DNA of 64,000 nt from Spongiibacter thalassae (GCF_012272835.1 NZ_JAAWWK010000004.1:124001-188000), one strand, 5' to 3'; shown: positions 45,296-53,836, counted from the first letter of the stretch. Notes: generated by a model from the letters alone, not told the origin. Numbers and translations: made by a program.

Positions 45296-46534
45296 ATGAA
45301 ATCAGCCTCACTACCCCTCGACCGCACCGCCCCCTCCGGCTGGTGGGCGAAACGCCAGCAATTGTTGATGGAAAAAGTTCTCGCCCCCCTCGCCCGCGCC
45401 CAGCGGGGGGTGCTCAGTGTCACCCTGCCCAATGGCAGTACCATGACACTTGGGCAACACCCCTGCGAATACCTCAACCCCGCCATCACCCTGAATAACT
45501 GGAACTGCATTAAAAAGGCCTTTACCGGCGGCGCCATCGGCTGGGGTGAAGCCTTTATGGATGGCGACTGGGAGTGCGCAGATATTGCCGTGCTCGTCGA
45601 GTGGATTGCCCGCAATGAGGGCGACTTTGGCGACATGCTGGCCAGTGGCCGCTGGCAACGACTGCTGCAACGCTGGCAGCACCGACGCAACGCCAACAGC
45701 AAGCGCGGCAGCCGCCGCAATATCGCCTACCACTACGACCTCGGCAACGACTTCTACCGCCAGTGGCTGGATTCCAGCATGACCTATTCGGCGGCCATCT
45801 TTCGCAGCGGCGAAGACAGCCTTGAGCAGGCGCAACACAACAAATACCAGCGGATTATTGACGAGCTGGCGATTGGCGACGGAGACCGGGTGCTGGAAGT
45901 CGGCTGTGGCTGGGGCGGATTTGCCGAACAGTTATGCCGACAAGTAGACGCTCGCCTGCACGGTGTCACCCTTTCGCGGGAACAGCTGGACTACGCCAGA
46001 CAACGCATCGCCAGAGCAGGGCTTGAGGAACACGCGGAATTCCATTTGACCGACTACCGCGACATCGAAGGTCACTACGATTTTATTGTGTCCATCGAGA
46101 TGCTGGAGGCCGTGGGAGAAGACTACTGGCCGAGCTACTTCTCAACGCTGATGAAGCGCTTGCGCCCCGGTGGCAAGGCCGCCATTCAGGTAATCACCAT
46201 CGACGAATCCCGGTTTGAGGGCTACCGCCGCGAACCCGACTTTATTCAAACCTATATTTTCCCGGGCGGCATGTTGCCCAGCCCAACCGCCTTCCGCGAA
46301 CAGGCTGGCAACGCGGGCTTTACAATAGACAGCGAATTCAACTTTGGCCTGGACTACGCCCGCACCCTGGCGGCGTGGGCTGACGCCTTCAATAAACAGT
46401 GGCAGGACATTGTGCCACTGGGCTTCGACACGCGCTTTCAGCGAATGTGGCAGTATTATCTGGGCTACTGCGAAGGGGGCTTTCGCGCCGAGTCCATCGA
46501 CGTCTATCAGTTTGTACTGAGCAAGCCCGCATAA
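45296..46534 (+). CDS. Cyclopropane-fatty-acid synthase family methyltransferase
   Basis: The 412-residue protein contains the N-terminal lipid-binding part (GGAIGWGEAFMDGDWECADIAVLVEWIARNE) and the characteristic HYDLGNDFYRQWLDSSMTYSAAIF. SAM motif I is VLEVGCGWGGFAEQLC, followed by VSIEMLEAVGEDYW and IFPGGMLPSPTAF. It methylates unsaturated acyl chains of membrane phospholipids. In this cluster it may act on a conjugated diene (furan fatty acid route) rather than make a cyclopropane, which is inference from gene context. Confidence 0.88.
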   Translation: MKSASLPLDRTAPSGWWAKRQQLLMEKVLAPLARAQRGVLSVTLPNGSTMTLGQHPCEYLNPAITLNNWNCIKKAFTGGAIGWGEAFMDGDWECADIAVLVEWIARNEGDFGDMLASGRWQRLLQRWQHRRNANSKRGSRRNIAYHYDLGNDFYRQWLDSSMTYSAAIFRSGEDSLEQAQHNKYQRIIDELAIGDGDRVLEVGCGWGGFAEQLCRQVDARLHGVTLSREQLDYARQRIARAGLEEHAEFHLTDYRDIEGHYDFIVSIEMLEAVGEDYWPSYFSTLMKRLRPGGKAAIQVITIDESRFEGYRREPDFIQTYIFPGGMLPSPTAFREQAGNAGFTIDSEFNFGLDYARTLAAWADAFNKQWQDIVPLGFDTRFQRMWQYYLGYCEGGFRAESIDVYQFVLSKPA

Positions 46535-46538
46535 TCCC

Positions 46539-46564
46539 GGGGTCTGTCCCCGGGGACAGACCCC
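46539..46564. repeat. 26-bp perfect palindrome built on GGGGTCTGTCCCC
   Basis: GGGGTCTGTCCCC is followed directly by its own complement, filling the gap between the convergent methyltransferase and KAS III genes. Another GGGGTCTGTCCCC lies at 60832-60844, also between convergent genes. It may serve as a bidirectional terminator or be a REP-like dispersed element. Confidence 0.75.
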
Positions 46565-46577
46565 CTGTCCTGCTGGC

Positions 46578-47672
46578 TTATTTGGCTGCCTTCGCCGCGG
46601 CGGCAGCCTGACAGCCCTTGATCCACGGCTCCATGATTTGCAGGGCCGTCAGGTCGCTGGCGGGCAATTCCTTGTCGCTGGTGGCAATCGGCGTCACCCG
46701 ATCACCCCACTTGATAAGTGCTGCCCCCCAGGTCAGACCGGCGCCAAAGGCCGCCGTCAACAGTGTGTCACCCGGTTTGATCCGCCCCTCATCCAACGCC
46801 TCGCACAAGGCAATCGGCACTGTCGCGGCGGACGTATTGCCATACTTCTCAATATTGACCACCACCTTTTCCGGCGGCATTCTCAGCCGCTTGGCCAAAG
46901 TGTCAATAATGCGGAGGTTGGCCTGATGGGGTACCATCAAGTCGATGTCCTCGCCCTGAAGGCCGGTTTTTTCCAGCACTTCAGTAATCGCTTGGCCCAT
47001 CCCGCGAACAGCCCGCTTGAAGATTTCCTGCCCTTCAAAGTTGACGTCAAAATAACCGTCAATGCCGCCGAAGCGCTCCCGCGCCGTACCCGCATCGCGG
47101 GCGGTAAGAATGTCACGGGCATCGCCGTCGCAGCCAAGCTTTTCCGCCAGCAGACCGCACTCTTGCTCGCTGGCCTCAAGAATCACCGCCCCGGCACCAT
47201 CGCCAAACAGCACGGATACGTCGCGAATGCTGTAATCAAGAAAGTAGGGAATGCGGTCAGCGCCAATCACCAGCACTTTTTTCATGGCACCGGAGCGAAT
47301 CATCGCTGTACCCACACTCAGGCCATAGACAAAACCGGTACAAGCGGCATTCAGGTCGAACACCGCCGCATTTACCGCGCCGATGCTGTCCTGCACGGCG
47401 GAACCGGCGTTGGGAATCAGGGTGTCCGGGCAGGCGGTGCCCAGAATCACCAGATCGAGCTCAGCGGCATCCATTCCGGCTGCGGCCAGTGCGCGCTCAG
47501 CGGCAAGGCTCGCCAATGCGGCAGTACCCACATGGGAGATTCGCCGTTCCTTGATCCCCGTACGGGTGGAAATCCATTCATCTGAGGTATCCAGGAAGGT
47601 CGCCAGGTCCTCATTGGTCAGTATTGCGGGGGGAACGCATTTCCCCCAGCCAGTGATATTCGCGTACAACAT
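46578..47672 (-). CDS. 3-oxoacyl-ACP synthase III family protein
   Basis: This is a KAS III condensing enzyme with catalytic Cys111 (LNAACTGFVYG), His in VPHQANLRI and Asn in YGNTSAA; the SDEWISTRTGIKERR motif is also present. At 364 residues it has about 40 more C-terminal residues than typical FabH (from KWGDRVTPIATSD, ending in Ala/Lys). It lies outside the usual plsX-fabH-fabD cluster and is divergent from a TetR regulator, so a specialised or degradation-linked starter unit is possible. The ATG at 47672 follows AGAAGGGG. Confidence 0.88.
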   Translation of the reverse strand: MLYANITGWGKCVPPAILTNEDLATFLDTSDEWISTRTGIKERRISHVGTAALASLAAERALAAAGMDAAELDLVILGTACPDTLIPNAGSAVQDSIGAVNAAVFDLNAACTGFVYGLSVGTAMIRSGAMKKVLVIGADRIPYFLDYSIRDVSVLFGDGAGAVILEASEQECGLLAEKLGCDGDARDILTARDAGTARERFGGIDGYFDVNFEGQEIFKRAVRGMGQAITEVLEKTGLQGEDIDLMVPHQANLRIIDTLAKRLRMPPEKVVVNIEKYGNTSAATVPIALCEALDEGRIKPGDTLLTAAFGAGLTWGAALIKWGDRVTPIATSDKELPASDLTALQIMEPWIKGCQAAAAAKAAK

Positions 47673-47946
47673 GCGTTCGACCCCTTCTTTTAATATAAGC
47701 GGCATTATGCCCAGCCAAGTATGCAGTGTCACCATTCCCACGCACCCCGATGCTGGTATTACTTGGGGAAATGAGAGTCGCGGTTTTAATTACGTTTTCG
47801 CCAATTTTAAGCACTAATTCACAGATTATACGTACAATCCCTTAGTCAATTTGGCTGTTTTTCAGTCAATTGCAACGGCACAGCATGCTAGCATAGTGAC
47901 ACTTGACTGAGTTGTTAGAGCCGTGTCGGCAAGGTGAGTACGAACT
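47673..47946. promoter_or_regulatory. Divergent KAS III/TetR control region
   Basis: The region contains the palindrome ATGCTAGCAT (47885-47894), two direct AGTCAATT copies about 24 bases apart and one inverted TTGACT. These are candidate operators for the TetR protein encoded immediately to the right. The exact site cannot be assigned by eye. Confidence 0.4.
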
Positions 47947-48525
47947 ATGAAAACGAATAAGCGCTGGGGACATGGAGCCCGTGTAGACGATCTGGGCAAA
48001 GGCAAAAAAATGCTGCTGGAAGCCGCCGTAAGTTGCTTTTCTTCAAAAGGCGTAAAGGCCACCACCATCGAGGACATTGCCAACGTCGCCAACGTGACTC
48101 GCCGCACCGTTTACCGCTACTTTAACGGCAAACCCGAGATCGTTGCTGCCCTGGTGAGCATAGACCGGGAAACCATGTTTCAGCAAATGGAAAGCGTTGC
48201 CGCCGAATACCGCGACGACTTCCCGCGCTTGCTCGAGGAATGCATCTGGTTTGCCGCCAACTACCGCTCAGAGTGCGAGCAGCAACTCAAGCAGGCCGAT
48301 AGCCGCCGCACCCAGGAGCTGCTGCCACAGCAGGACAACCCTGAGTCCGAGCAGCTCTGGCGGGGCGTGCTGGAAGGCCCTCTGGCCAGCCACAATCAGC
48401 GGCACAACAGCGCACTGAAAATCGAAGACATTGTTCCCCTGGCGGGCCGCCTGTCACTGATTTATCGGCAGCACCCGGTCAGCAAGGACGAGTTCCACGC
48501 CAGTATGCGCGCGATGCGCTTCTGA
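47947..48525 (+). CDS. TetR family transcriptional regulator
   Basis: The 192-residue protein has an N-terminal helix-turn-helix (residues about 22-65): MLLEAAVSCFSSKGVKATTIEDIANVANVTRRTVYRYFNGKPEIVAAL. The C-terminal ligand domain is unlike families I know. Regulators of this class often sense acyl-CoA. The genes around it (KAS III on one side, acyl-CoA dehydrogenases on the other) fit that, as inference. Confidence 0.9.
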   Translation: MKTNKRWGHGARVDDLGKGKKMLLEAAVSCFSSKGVKATTIEDIANVANVTRRTVYRYFNGKPEIVAALVSIDRETMFQQMESVAAEYRDDFPRLLEECIWFAANYRSECEQQLKQADSRRTQELLPQQDNPESEQLWRGVLEGPLASHNQRHNSALKIEDIVPLAGRLSLIYRQHPVSKDEFHASMRAMRF

Positions 48526-48555
48526 ATCACCGCCGTTCATCTTCAAACTCCCCTT

Positions 48556-48584
48556 CAGCCGCGCCCTTGCGCGGCTGGCCTTTT
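48556..48584 (+). terminator. Intrinsic terminator after the tetR gene
   Basis: CAGCCGCGC-CCTT-GCGCGGCTG followed by GCCTTTT, 31 bases after the stop codon. Confidence 0.8.
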
Positions 48585-48681
48585 CCGCCATAAAGCTGGT
48601 CTCATATGCCATTGAGACTGCCCCCGCCGCCCACTACCCTGCCTGAAGACCGCAATACTGCCCGTCACAGGATCAGGCCCA

Positions 48682-49788
48682 ATGAATTTCGATTTTTCAG
48701 AAGAGCAGCGCACCATACAGGAACAGGCGCGAACCATGCTCGCGAAGGAGTGCCCCGCAACGCGGGTACGCGAGCAACTTAACGACGATGCCACTGGCGA
48801 CATTGCCCTGTGGAAAAAAATGGTCGAGCTGGGCTGGCCGGCCATCGCCATTGCCGAGGAGCACGGCGGCCTTGGCTTGAGCTACCTCGAACTCTGTGTG
48901 ATTGCCGAAGAGCTTGGCCGCTCACTCGCTCCCGTGCCTTTTATCGCTTCGGTCTACCTGGGCACCGAACTGATCAAGCTGGCTGCGTCTGCCGACCAGC
49001 AGGCCGAGTGGCTGCCGGATCTGGCCACCGGCGAAACCGTGGCGACCGTGGCGCTCGAGCACTATCCGCTCAACCACCGCACTCAGGAGCTCAGTCTGAT
49101 CGCCCGAGGCGACCGCCTTAATGGCACGGTCAATGCGGTACTGCACGGCACCCTTGCAAACACTCTGATAGCCCTTGTTCAGGATGAGCGCCAGCAGCCC
49201 GCGCTCTTCCACGTCGACCTGAACCAGGCCGGTGTCGAGCGTAAGCCGCAAAAATCCCTCGACCCCAGTCTGCCTCTCGCGCAACTGTGCTTGCAAGACG
49301 TTTACGGCACTCGGCTACAGGGCGAACCTCCCCTCGATCAGTCACTGTCTACGTTATTAGATCGAGTTGCCGTCTTACTCGGTTTTGAACAGGTCGGCGG
49401 CTGTGAGGCCGCCATCGACATGGCCAAGGCCTATACCGCAGGGCGCTATGCCTTTGGACGCCAGGTCGCCTCCTTCCAGGCCATCAAACACAAGGTGGCG
49501 GATATGTTTGTCGCCAAGGAGCTGGCCAAATCCAATGCCTATTACGGCGCGTGGGCAATGACCGCCGGCGAACAGGAGCTGCCGCTGGCCGCGGCCACTG
49601 CTCGGGTGAGTGCCATCGATGCCTACTATCTATGCAGCAAGGAAAACATTCAGGCCCACGGCGGAATGGGTTTTACCTGGGAGTTTGACTGCCACCTTTA
49701 CTACCGCCGAGCACAACTGTTATCGACACTGATCGGCGGCAACCCGCGCTGGAAGCAACGCCTGGCCGACAGCCTGCTAATGGCCTGA
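48682..49788 (+). CDS. Acyl-CoA dehydrogenase (small, 368 aa)
   Basis: The protein has the ACAD fold: MNFDFSEEQRTIQEQAR helix, WPAIAIAEEHGGLGLSYLELCVIAEELGR, YAFGRQVASFQAIKHKVADM (FAD pyrophosphate contact) and ENIQAHGGMGFTWEFDCHLYYRRAQ. The middle beta domain is short and lacks the usual E/SP/AGSD motif. It is followed after 12 bases by a second dehydrogenase. Adjacent unequal ACADs often form hetero-oligomers for bulky substrates such as steroid or isoprenoid acyl-CoAs. The substrate here is unknown. Confidence 0.88.
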   Translation: MNFDFSEEQRTIQEQARTMLAKECPATRVREQLNDDATGDIALWKKMVELGWPAIAIAEEHGGLGLSYLELCVIAEELGRSLAPVPFIASVYLGTELIKLAASADQQAEWLPDLATGETVATVALEHYPLNHRTQELSLIARGDRLNGTVNAVLHGTLANTLIALVQDERQQPALFHVDLNQAGVERKPQKSLDPSLPLAQLCLQDVYGTRLQGEPPLDQSLSTLLDRVAVLLGFEQVGGCEAAIDMAKAYTAGRYAFGRQVASFQAIKHKVADMFVAKELAKSNAYYGAWAMTAGEQELPLAAATARVSAIDAYYLCSKENIQAHGGMGFTWEFDCHLYYRRAQLLSTLIGGNPRWKQRLADSLLMA

Positions 49789-49800
49789 GAGGAGTACATC

Positions 49801-51027
49801 ATGGATTTTAAAGACAGCCCCGAACAGGCGGAATTTCGTCGCACCGTGCGGCAATGGCTACAACAAAACGCTCGCCCCAAAAACGATGGTGCCCAGCGCA
49901 AATCCCAGGGCGAGCTCTACGAAGAGGCCAAACTGTGGTATCAAAAAGTGGCCGATGCGGGCTTTGCCTGCCTGGATTGGCCCAAGGAATACGGCGGCGC
50001 CGGACTGAGCCAGCTCCACAAGGTCATCTGGTCACAGGAAGTCAGCGCCTTTGCTGAGCCCGACGGCTACTTCGTGATTGGCATCGGCAACTGCGGCCCG
50101 GCCATTATGCACTTTGCCAGCGAAGAGCAGAAACGCGACCTGTTGCCCCGTATGGCCAGCGCCGAAGATGTGTGGTGTCAGATGTTCTCTGAGCCCAGCG
50201 CCGGTTCAGATGTCGCCGGCCTGCGCACCAGCGCGGTAAAGCGGGGGGACAAATGGATCATCAACGGCCAGAAAATCTGGACTTCCGGTGCCCAGCACTC
50301 CGATTACGGCGTTGTACTGTGCCGCACCGATACCGAAGTGTCGAAGTACCGCGGCCTGACCATGTTCTTTATCGACATGCACCAGCCCGGAGTTGAAGTG
50401 CGGCCAATCAAGCAGATGGACGGCGATGCCCATTTCAATGAGGTGTTCTTCAACGACGCAGAAATTCCAGACCATCAGCGCCTGGGAGAGGTCGGCGGCG
50501 GCTGGGGGGCAGCCCTGCTGGTGTTAATGAACGAACGTCTGGCGATTTCCGGCGTGCAGCCCGACGGCTTCCCGGAGTTTTTACAGCTGGTCAAAACCCT
50601 GCGCCTCGACGGCGAGCCGATCAGCAGTGACCCCTTGGTCAAAGCCTTTCTCGCCGAATGCTACTACCGCCACGCCGGGGTCAAGGCCGCCAGCAACCGA
50701 ATGCTCACCGCCGTCGCCAAGGGGGGTATGCCCGGCGCCGAAGCCGCACTGGGCAAGCTGGTGGGCGCGGCGATGAATCAGGATATTGCCAACTTTGCAC
50801 TGCAATTGATGGACGGCGCCGGCGCGGTTATGGAACCCGAGCTAGCCAGGCAGCAGGCCCACTTCCAGAAAACCGTGCTGTTTTCCCCGGGTATCCGTCT
50901 TGCCGGCGGCACCGACGAGGTGATGCGCAACATCATTGCCGAGCAGGTGCTGGGTATGCCTCAGGAACCCCGCGCCGACAAAGGCATGGCTTTCAAAGAC
51001 ATCCCCTCCGGCAACCAGCACCCATAA
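49801..51027 (+). CDS. Acyl-CoA dehydrogenase (408 aa)
   Basis: This is a full ACAD with MFSEPSAGSDVAGLRTSA, KWIINGQKIWTSGAQHSDYGVVLCRTD, a FAD-binding C-terminal domain and LAGGTDEVMRNIIAEQVLGMP. The ATG follows GAGAGGAG. It is co-transcribed with the shorter dehydrogenase upstream. The two may form one enzyme, with this subunit providing the complete beta domain motif that the partner lacks. Confidence 0.9.
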   Translation: MDFKDSPEQAEFRRTVRQWLQQNARPKNDGAQRKSQGELYEEAKLWYQKVADAGFACLDWPKEYGGAGLSQLHKVIWSQEVSAFAEPDGYFVIGIGNCGPAIMHFASEEQKRDLLPRMASAEDVWCQMFSEPSAGSDVAGLRTSAVKRGDKWIINGQKIWTSGAQHSDYGVVLCRTDTEVSKYRGLTMFFIDMHQPGVEVRPIKQMDGDAHFNEVFFNDAEIPDHQRLGEVGGGWGAALLVLMNERLAISGVQPDGFPEFLQLVKTLRLDGEPISSDPLVKAFLAECYYRHAGVKAASNRMLTAVAKGGMPGAEAALGKLVGAAMNQDIANFALQLMDGAGAVMEPELARQQAHFQKTVLFSPGIRLAGGTDEVMRNIIAEQVLGMPQEPRADKGMAFKDIPSGNQHP

Positions 51028-51084
51028 CAGACGCGCACATACGGGAAAACCCCTATAGGCTGCCCCCGCTCCCGGCGATATAAA

Positions 51085-51100
51085 TGTGATACGTATCACA
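51085..51100. promoter_or_regulatory. Perfect CRP-type palindrome TGTGATACGTATCACA
   Basis: TGTGA-N6-TCACA with a fully symmetrical centre, flanked by AAA and AAAA, is the ideal CRP/Vfr half-site arrangement. It ends 20 bases before the ATG of the small gene at 51121. So close to the start it would more likely repress, or the transcript starts inside the gene. A TetR-type operator is the main alternative. Confidence 0.65.
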
Positions 51101-51120
51101 AAAATCGCCAGGATTGGCCT

Positions 51121-51300
51121 ATGTCTGAGTCTACGAACAGCATTTTCGGCGTTAGACGCGCAGACGCTCACCACCTCATTGAGCATGGAAACAAGCGCAA
51201 GGAATGGTGGCTGAACGTGGGTTATGCGGAAGAAATTGAGCTTCGCGACCTGGACCGCTATCTTCGCGTGCGCCGACATTCGACCGCCCTGCACAAATAA
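51121..51300 (+). CDS. Small conserved-motif protein, EWWLNV paralogue 1
   Basis: This 59-residue protein is unrecognised. It carries the block KRKEWWLNVGYAEEIELRD at 25-43 and is basic at its C-terminus. The gene at 51480 encodes another 59-residue protein that aligns without gaps from IF (residues 8-9 here) through NV.YAE.IE..D. Two independent copies with conserved spacing argue strongly for a real gene. The ribosome site AGGA is weak. A CRP-type palindrome lies directly upstream. Confidence 0.75.
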   Translation: MSESTNSIFGVRRADAHHLIEHGNKRKEWWLNVGYAEEIELRDLDRYLRVRRHSTALHK

Positions 51301-51395
51301 CACAAGGGCCTGCTAACACTCATTACAACGCCGCTGATAAGGCAACAACACACAACTTTTGGCGGTAGTTCACATTTTCCAGCCGCATCCGCTGT

Positions 51396-51415
51396 AATAG
51401 GGGGATTTCCCTATT
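51396..51415. promoter_or_regulatory. Inverted repeat upstream of the second small gene
   Basis: AATAGGGGGATTTCCCTATT has 7-base arms around a 6-base centre, 64 bases before the ATG at 51480. A related CCCTATAGG word lies near 51052, upstream of the first small gene. The position suits an operator or activator site; the factor is unknown. Confidence 0.4.
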
Positions 51416-51479
51416 CTGACGCAACGTCGGACTCATTACTGTTGGTACCAGTCCTGACAGTTAAAGAGGAAATCAGCCA

Positions 51480-51659
51480 ATGTTGGAAACATCTGCAAAC
51501 AAGCCATCTATTTTTAACCACACTCGCCGCACCTCTCGGCCTATCGACCAATACCGTTCGAATCGCACCGAGTGGTGGTTAAATGTAAACTACGCGGAAC
51601 TTATCGAAATGAAAGACGCTGTGGCCATCCAAAACCTGCGCGCACACGCCAACGGCTGA
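51480..51659 (+). CDS. Small conserved-motif protein, EWWLNV paralogue 2
   Basis: This 59-residue protein contains NRTEWWLNVNYAELIEMKD at 28-46, the same motif as the gene at 51121 with the same distance back to an IF pair (residues 11-12). The N-terminal half is rich in Arg, Ser and Asn. There is no signal peptide or membrane segment, so it is probably cytoplasmic. The ATG follows AAAGAGGA, a good site. The gene lies 41 bases before yrfG and could share its transcript. Function unknown. Confidence 0.78.
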   Translation: MLETSANKPSIFNHTRRTSRPIDQYRSNRTEWWLNVNYAELIEMKDAVAIQNLRAHANG

Positions 51660-51700
51660 GGCCCGCCGTCGCGTGCCGCACCGCGATACGCAAAGGACCT

Positions 51701-52375
51701 ATGATTAACTGGAGCACCATCGACACCGTACTGTTAGATATGGACGGCACCCTTCTGGACCTCCATTTTGACAATTTCTTCTGGACCAGCCACCTGCCAA
51801 AGCGCTTCACCGACATTCACGGCGGCGAATTGGCGCACGTCAAAGGCCGGTTGATTGACCGGATTATGTCCGAGCGCGGTTCCCTCAACTGGTACTGCAT
51901 GGACTACTGGTCGCAGCAGCTGGACGTCAACATCACCGCGCTCAGCGTGGAAGTCGCCGACAAAATACGCATGCTCCCCACTACCGCGCGCTTTCTCGAC
52001 GCACTGAAGGCCAGTGGACGAGACATCTGGCTTGTCACCAACTCCCATCAGGATGGTCTGCGCATCAAGCTCGAAAAAACCGGGCTGAATACATGGATGC
52101 ACCGCATTATCAGCTCTCACGAACTCTCGCTGCCCAAGGAAGACCGCGGCTTCTGGCCCGCCCTGCACCGGCACTGGCCGTTTGACCCGGCAAAAAGCCT
52201 GCTGATTGACGACACCGCCACGGTACTGGACGCCGCTGCCGACTTCGGCGTCGGCCAGTTGCTAACAATCACTCGGCCCGACAGCCAATCGCCGCCGCGG
52301 CCCAATCTCAGCTATCCCGCACTTAACAGCTTCGACGATATCATGCCCATCCCCCAGCGGACGCCACGGCAATGA
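51701..52375 (+). CDS. yrfG: HAD-family GMP/IMP nucleotidase YrfG
   Basis: This haloacid dehalogenase-type phosphatase hydrolyses purine mononucleotides. The 224-residue protein has HAD motif I DMDGTLLD (catalytic Asp near 14), LVTNSHQDG (motif II) and SLLIDDTATVLDAA (motif IV). The LDLHFDNFFWTSHLPKRF cap entry is specific to YrfG. The ATG at 51701 follows AAAGGA. It overlaps hslR by four bases, as in the E. coli yrfG-hslR-hslO order. Confidence 0.92.
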   Translation: MINWSTIDTVLLDMDGTLLDLHFDNFFWTSHLPKRFTDIHGGELAHVKGRLIDRIMSERGSLNWYCMDYWSQQLDVNITALSVEVADKIRMLPTTARFLDALKASGRDIWLVTNSHQDGLRIKLEKTGLNTWMHRIISSHELSLPKEDRGFWPALHRHWPFDPAKSLLIDDTATVLDAAADFGVGQLLTITRPDSQSPPRPNLSYPALNSFDDIMPIPQRTPRQ

Positions 52376-52779
52376 CTACGCAAAACACACCGCGCCCACG
52401 AATACGCCTGGATAAATGGCTGTGGGCCGCCCGTTTTTATAAAACACGCAGTCTGGCAAAACAGGCCATCGAGGGCGGCAAAGTGCAGTACAATGGCGCC
52501 CGCTGCAAGGTTAGCAAGGAAGTGGAAACCGGTGCCACGCTCACCCTGCGCACCGGCTGGGACGAGCGAGAGATCGAAATTCTCGCCCTCTCCGATCAGC
52601 GACGTGGCGCACCTGAGGCCGCCATGCTGTACCGGGAAACCCCCGACAGTATCGCCCAGCGGGAAAAACGCGCCGCAGAACGCAAGGCCCTCGGCCCCAA
52701 CGCCGGCATATTCGGCGGCGAGCGCCCCACCAAAAAGCAGCGCCGACAGATCCACCAGTTCCGCGAGAAACAGGACTAA
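52372..52779 (+). CDS. hslR: Heat shock protein 15 (S4-domain RNA-binding)
   Basis: Hsp15 binds stalled 50S subunits carrying peptidyl-tRNA. The 135-residue protein has the S4 domain RIRLDKWLWAARFYKTRSLAKQAIEGGKVQYNGARCK and a basic C-terminal tail (RPTKKQRRQIHQFREKQD). It starts within the yrfG stop (ATGA) and is followed after eight bases by hslO. Confidence 0.95.
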   Translation: MTTQNTPRPRIRLDKWLWAARFYKTRSLAKQAIEGGKVQYNGARCKVSKEVETGATLTLRTGWDEREIEILALSDQRRGAPEAAMLYRETPDSIAQREKRAAERKALGPNAGIFGGERPTKKQRRQIHQFREKQD

Positions 52780-52787
52780 ACCCGATT

Positions 52788-53639
52788 ATGAGTGATGAGC
52801 TACGCCGTTTTATCTTTGAGGGCAGCAATGTTCGCGGCGAACACCTGCGCCTGGTCTCCAGCTACCGGGACATTCTCGACCACCACCACTACCCGCCTGC
52901 GGTTGCCAATCTGCTGGGCGAGTTTTTGCTGGCGGCGGCGCTGCTGAGCGTCACCATCAAATTCCGCGGTACGCTGATCCTCCAGGTGCGGGGCGATGGC
53001 GAGATTCCGCTGATAATGGCCGAGGCCAACTCCGAGCTGCAAATTCGCGGCATCGCCCGCGGCGCGGGCCAGGCAATGTCTGAAGACTTTAAAACACTGT
53101 TAGGCAAAGGCCAGCTGGCCATTACCATCGACCCGGAAAACGGCCACCGTTACCAGGGCATCGTCACCCTCGACGGCGACAGCCTGGCCCAGTGCATCGA
53201 GAATTACTTTGCCCAGAGCGAACAGCTGGCCACCCGCCTGTGGCTACACGCCGACGGCACCCACGCTGCAGGCCTGCTGTTACAGGAGCTGCCGGAGCAG
53301 GCTTCGTACAGCGACGACTGGCAGCACATCAGCACCCTGACCGATACTGTGCGCCGGGACGAACTACTCGGCCTGCCCGCGGATGAGCTGCTTTACCGGC
53401 TTTACCACCAGGAAGAGGTAAGAGTATTCGACCCGGCAGTGGTCACCTTTCACTGCAGTTGCAGCCCCCAGCGCATGGAAGCGGCGCTGATTTCACTGGG
53501 CCGCGCCGAGCTGGAAAGCATCCTGGCCGAACAGGGTCAAATCGACAGCAACTGTGAATATTGCCATCGCGAATATCACTACTCCGCCGATCAAATTCAG
53601 CAACTTCTTGGCGACGGCGACCACGCCACCCGCCATTGA
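52788..53639 (+). CDS. hslO: Redox-regulated chaperone Hsp33
   Basis: Hsp33 becomes an active holdase when oxidised. The 283-residue protein has the C-terminal zinc switch with CSC at 223-225 and CEYC at 256-259, matching CXC-X27-32-CXXC. The N-terminal core contains FEGSNVRGEHLRL. It follows hslR in one operon and fits the peroxide-stress genes elsewhere in the window. Confidence 0.96.
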   Translation: MSDELRRFIFEGSNVRGEHLRLVSSYRDILDHHHYPPAVANLLGEFLLAAALLSVTIKFRGTLILQVRGDGEIPLIMAEANSELQIRGIARGAGQAMSEDFKTLLGKGQLAITIDPENGHRYQGIVTLDGDSLAQCIENYFAQSEQLATRLWLHADGTHAAGLLLQELPEQASYSDDWQHISTLTDTVRRDELLGLPADELLYRLYHQEEVRVFDPAVVTFHCSCSPQRMEAALISLGRAELESILAEQGQIDSNCEYCHREYHYSADQIQQLLGDGDHATRH

Positions 53640-53836
53640 GTGAAAAAAAACCACAATCATTCGCAATCAGCTCGGATCGGGGTTAGCGCCGCCACGGGTT
53701 TTTTGTAATAATAGCCGGCTTTCGGCACCCCCGCTTGCGCTGGAGTGCCCCAATTTCAGACCTCCCGCGGGGGTTCCGGGTACAAGCCTGGGGCTCCAAA
53801 TACTGTCCGAACGGACAAGGTGACAGGAACCCGAGA

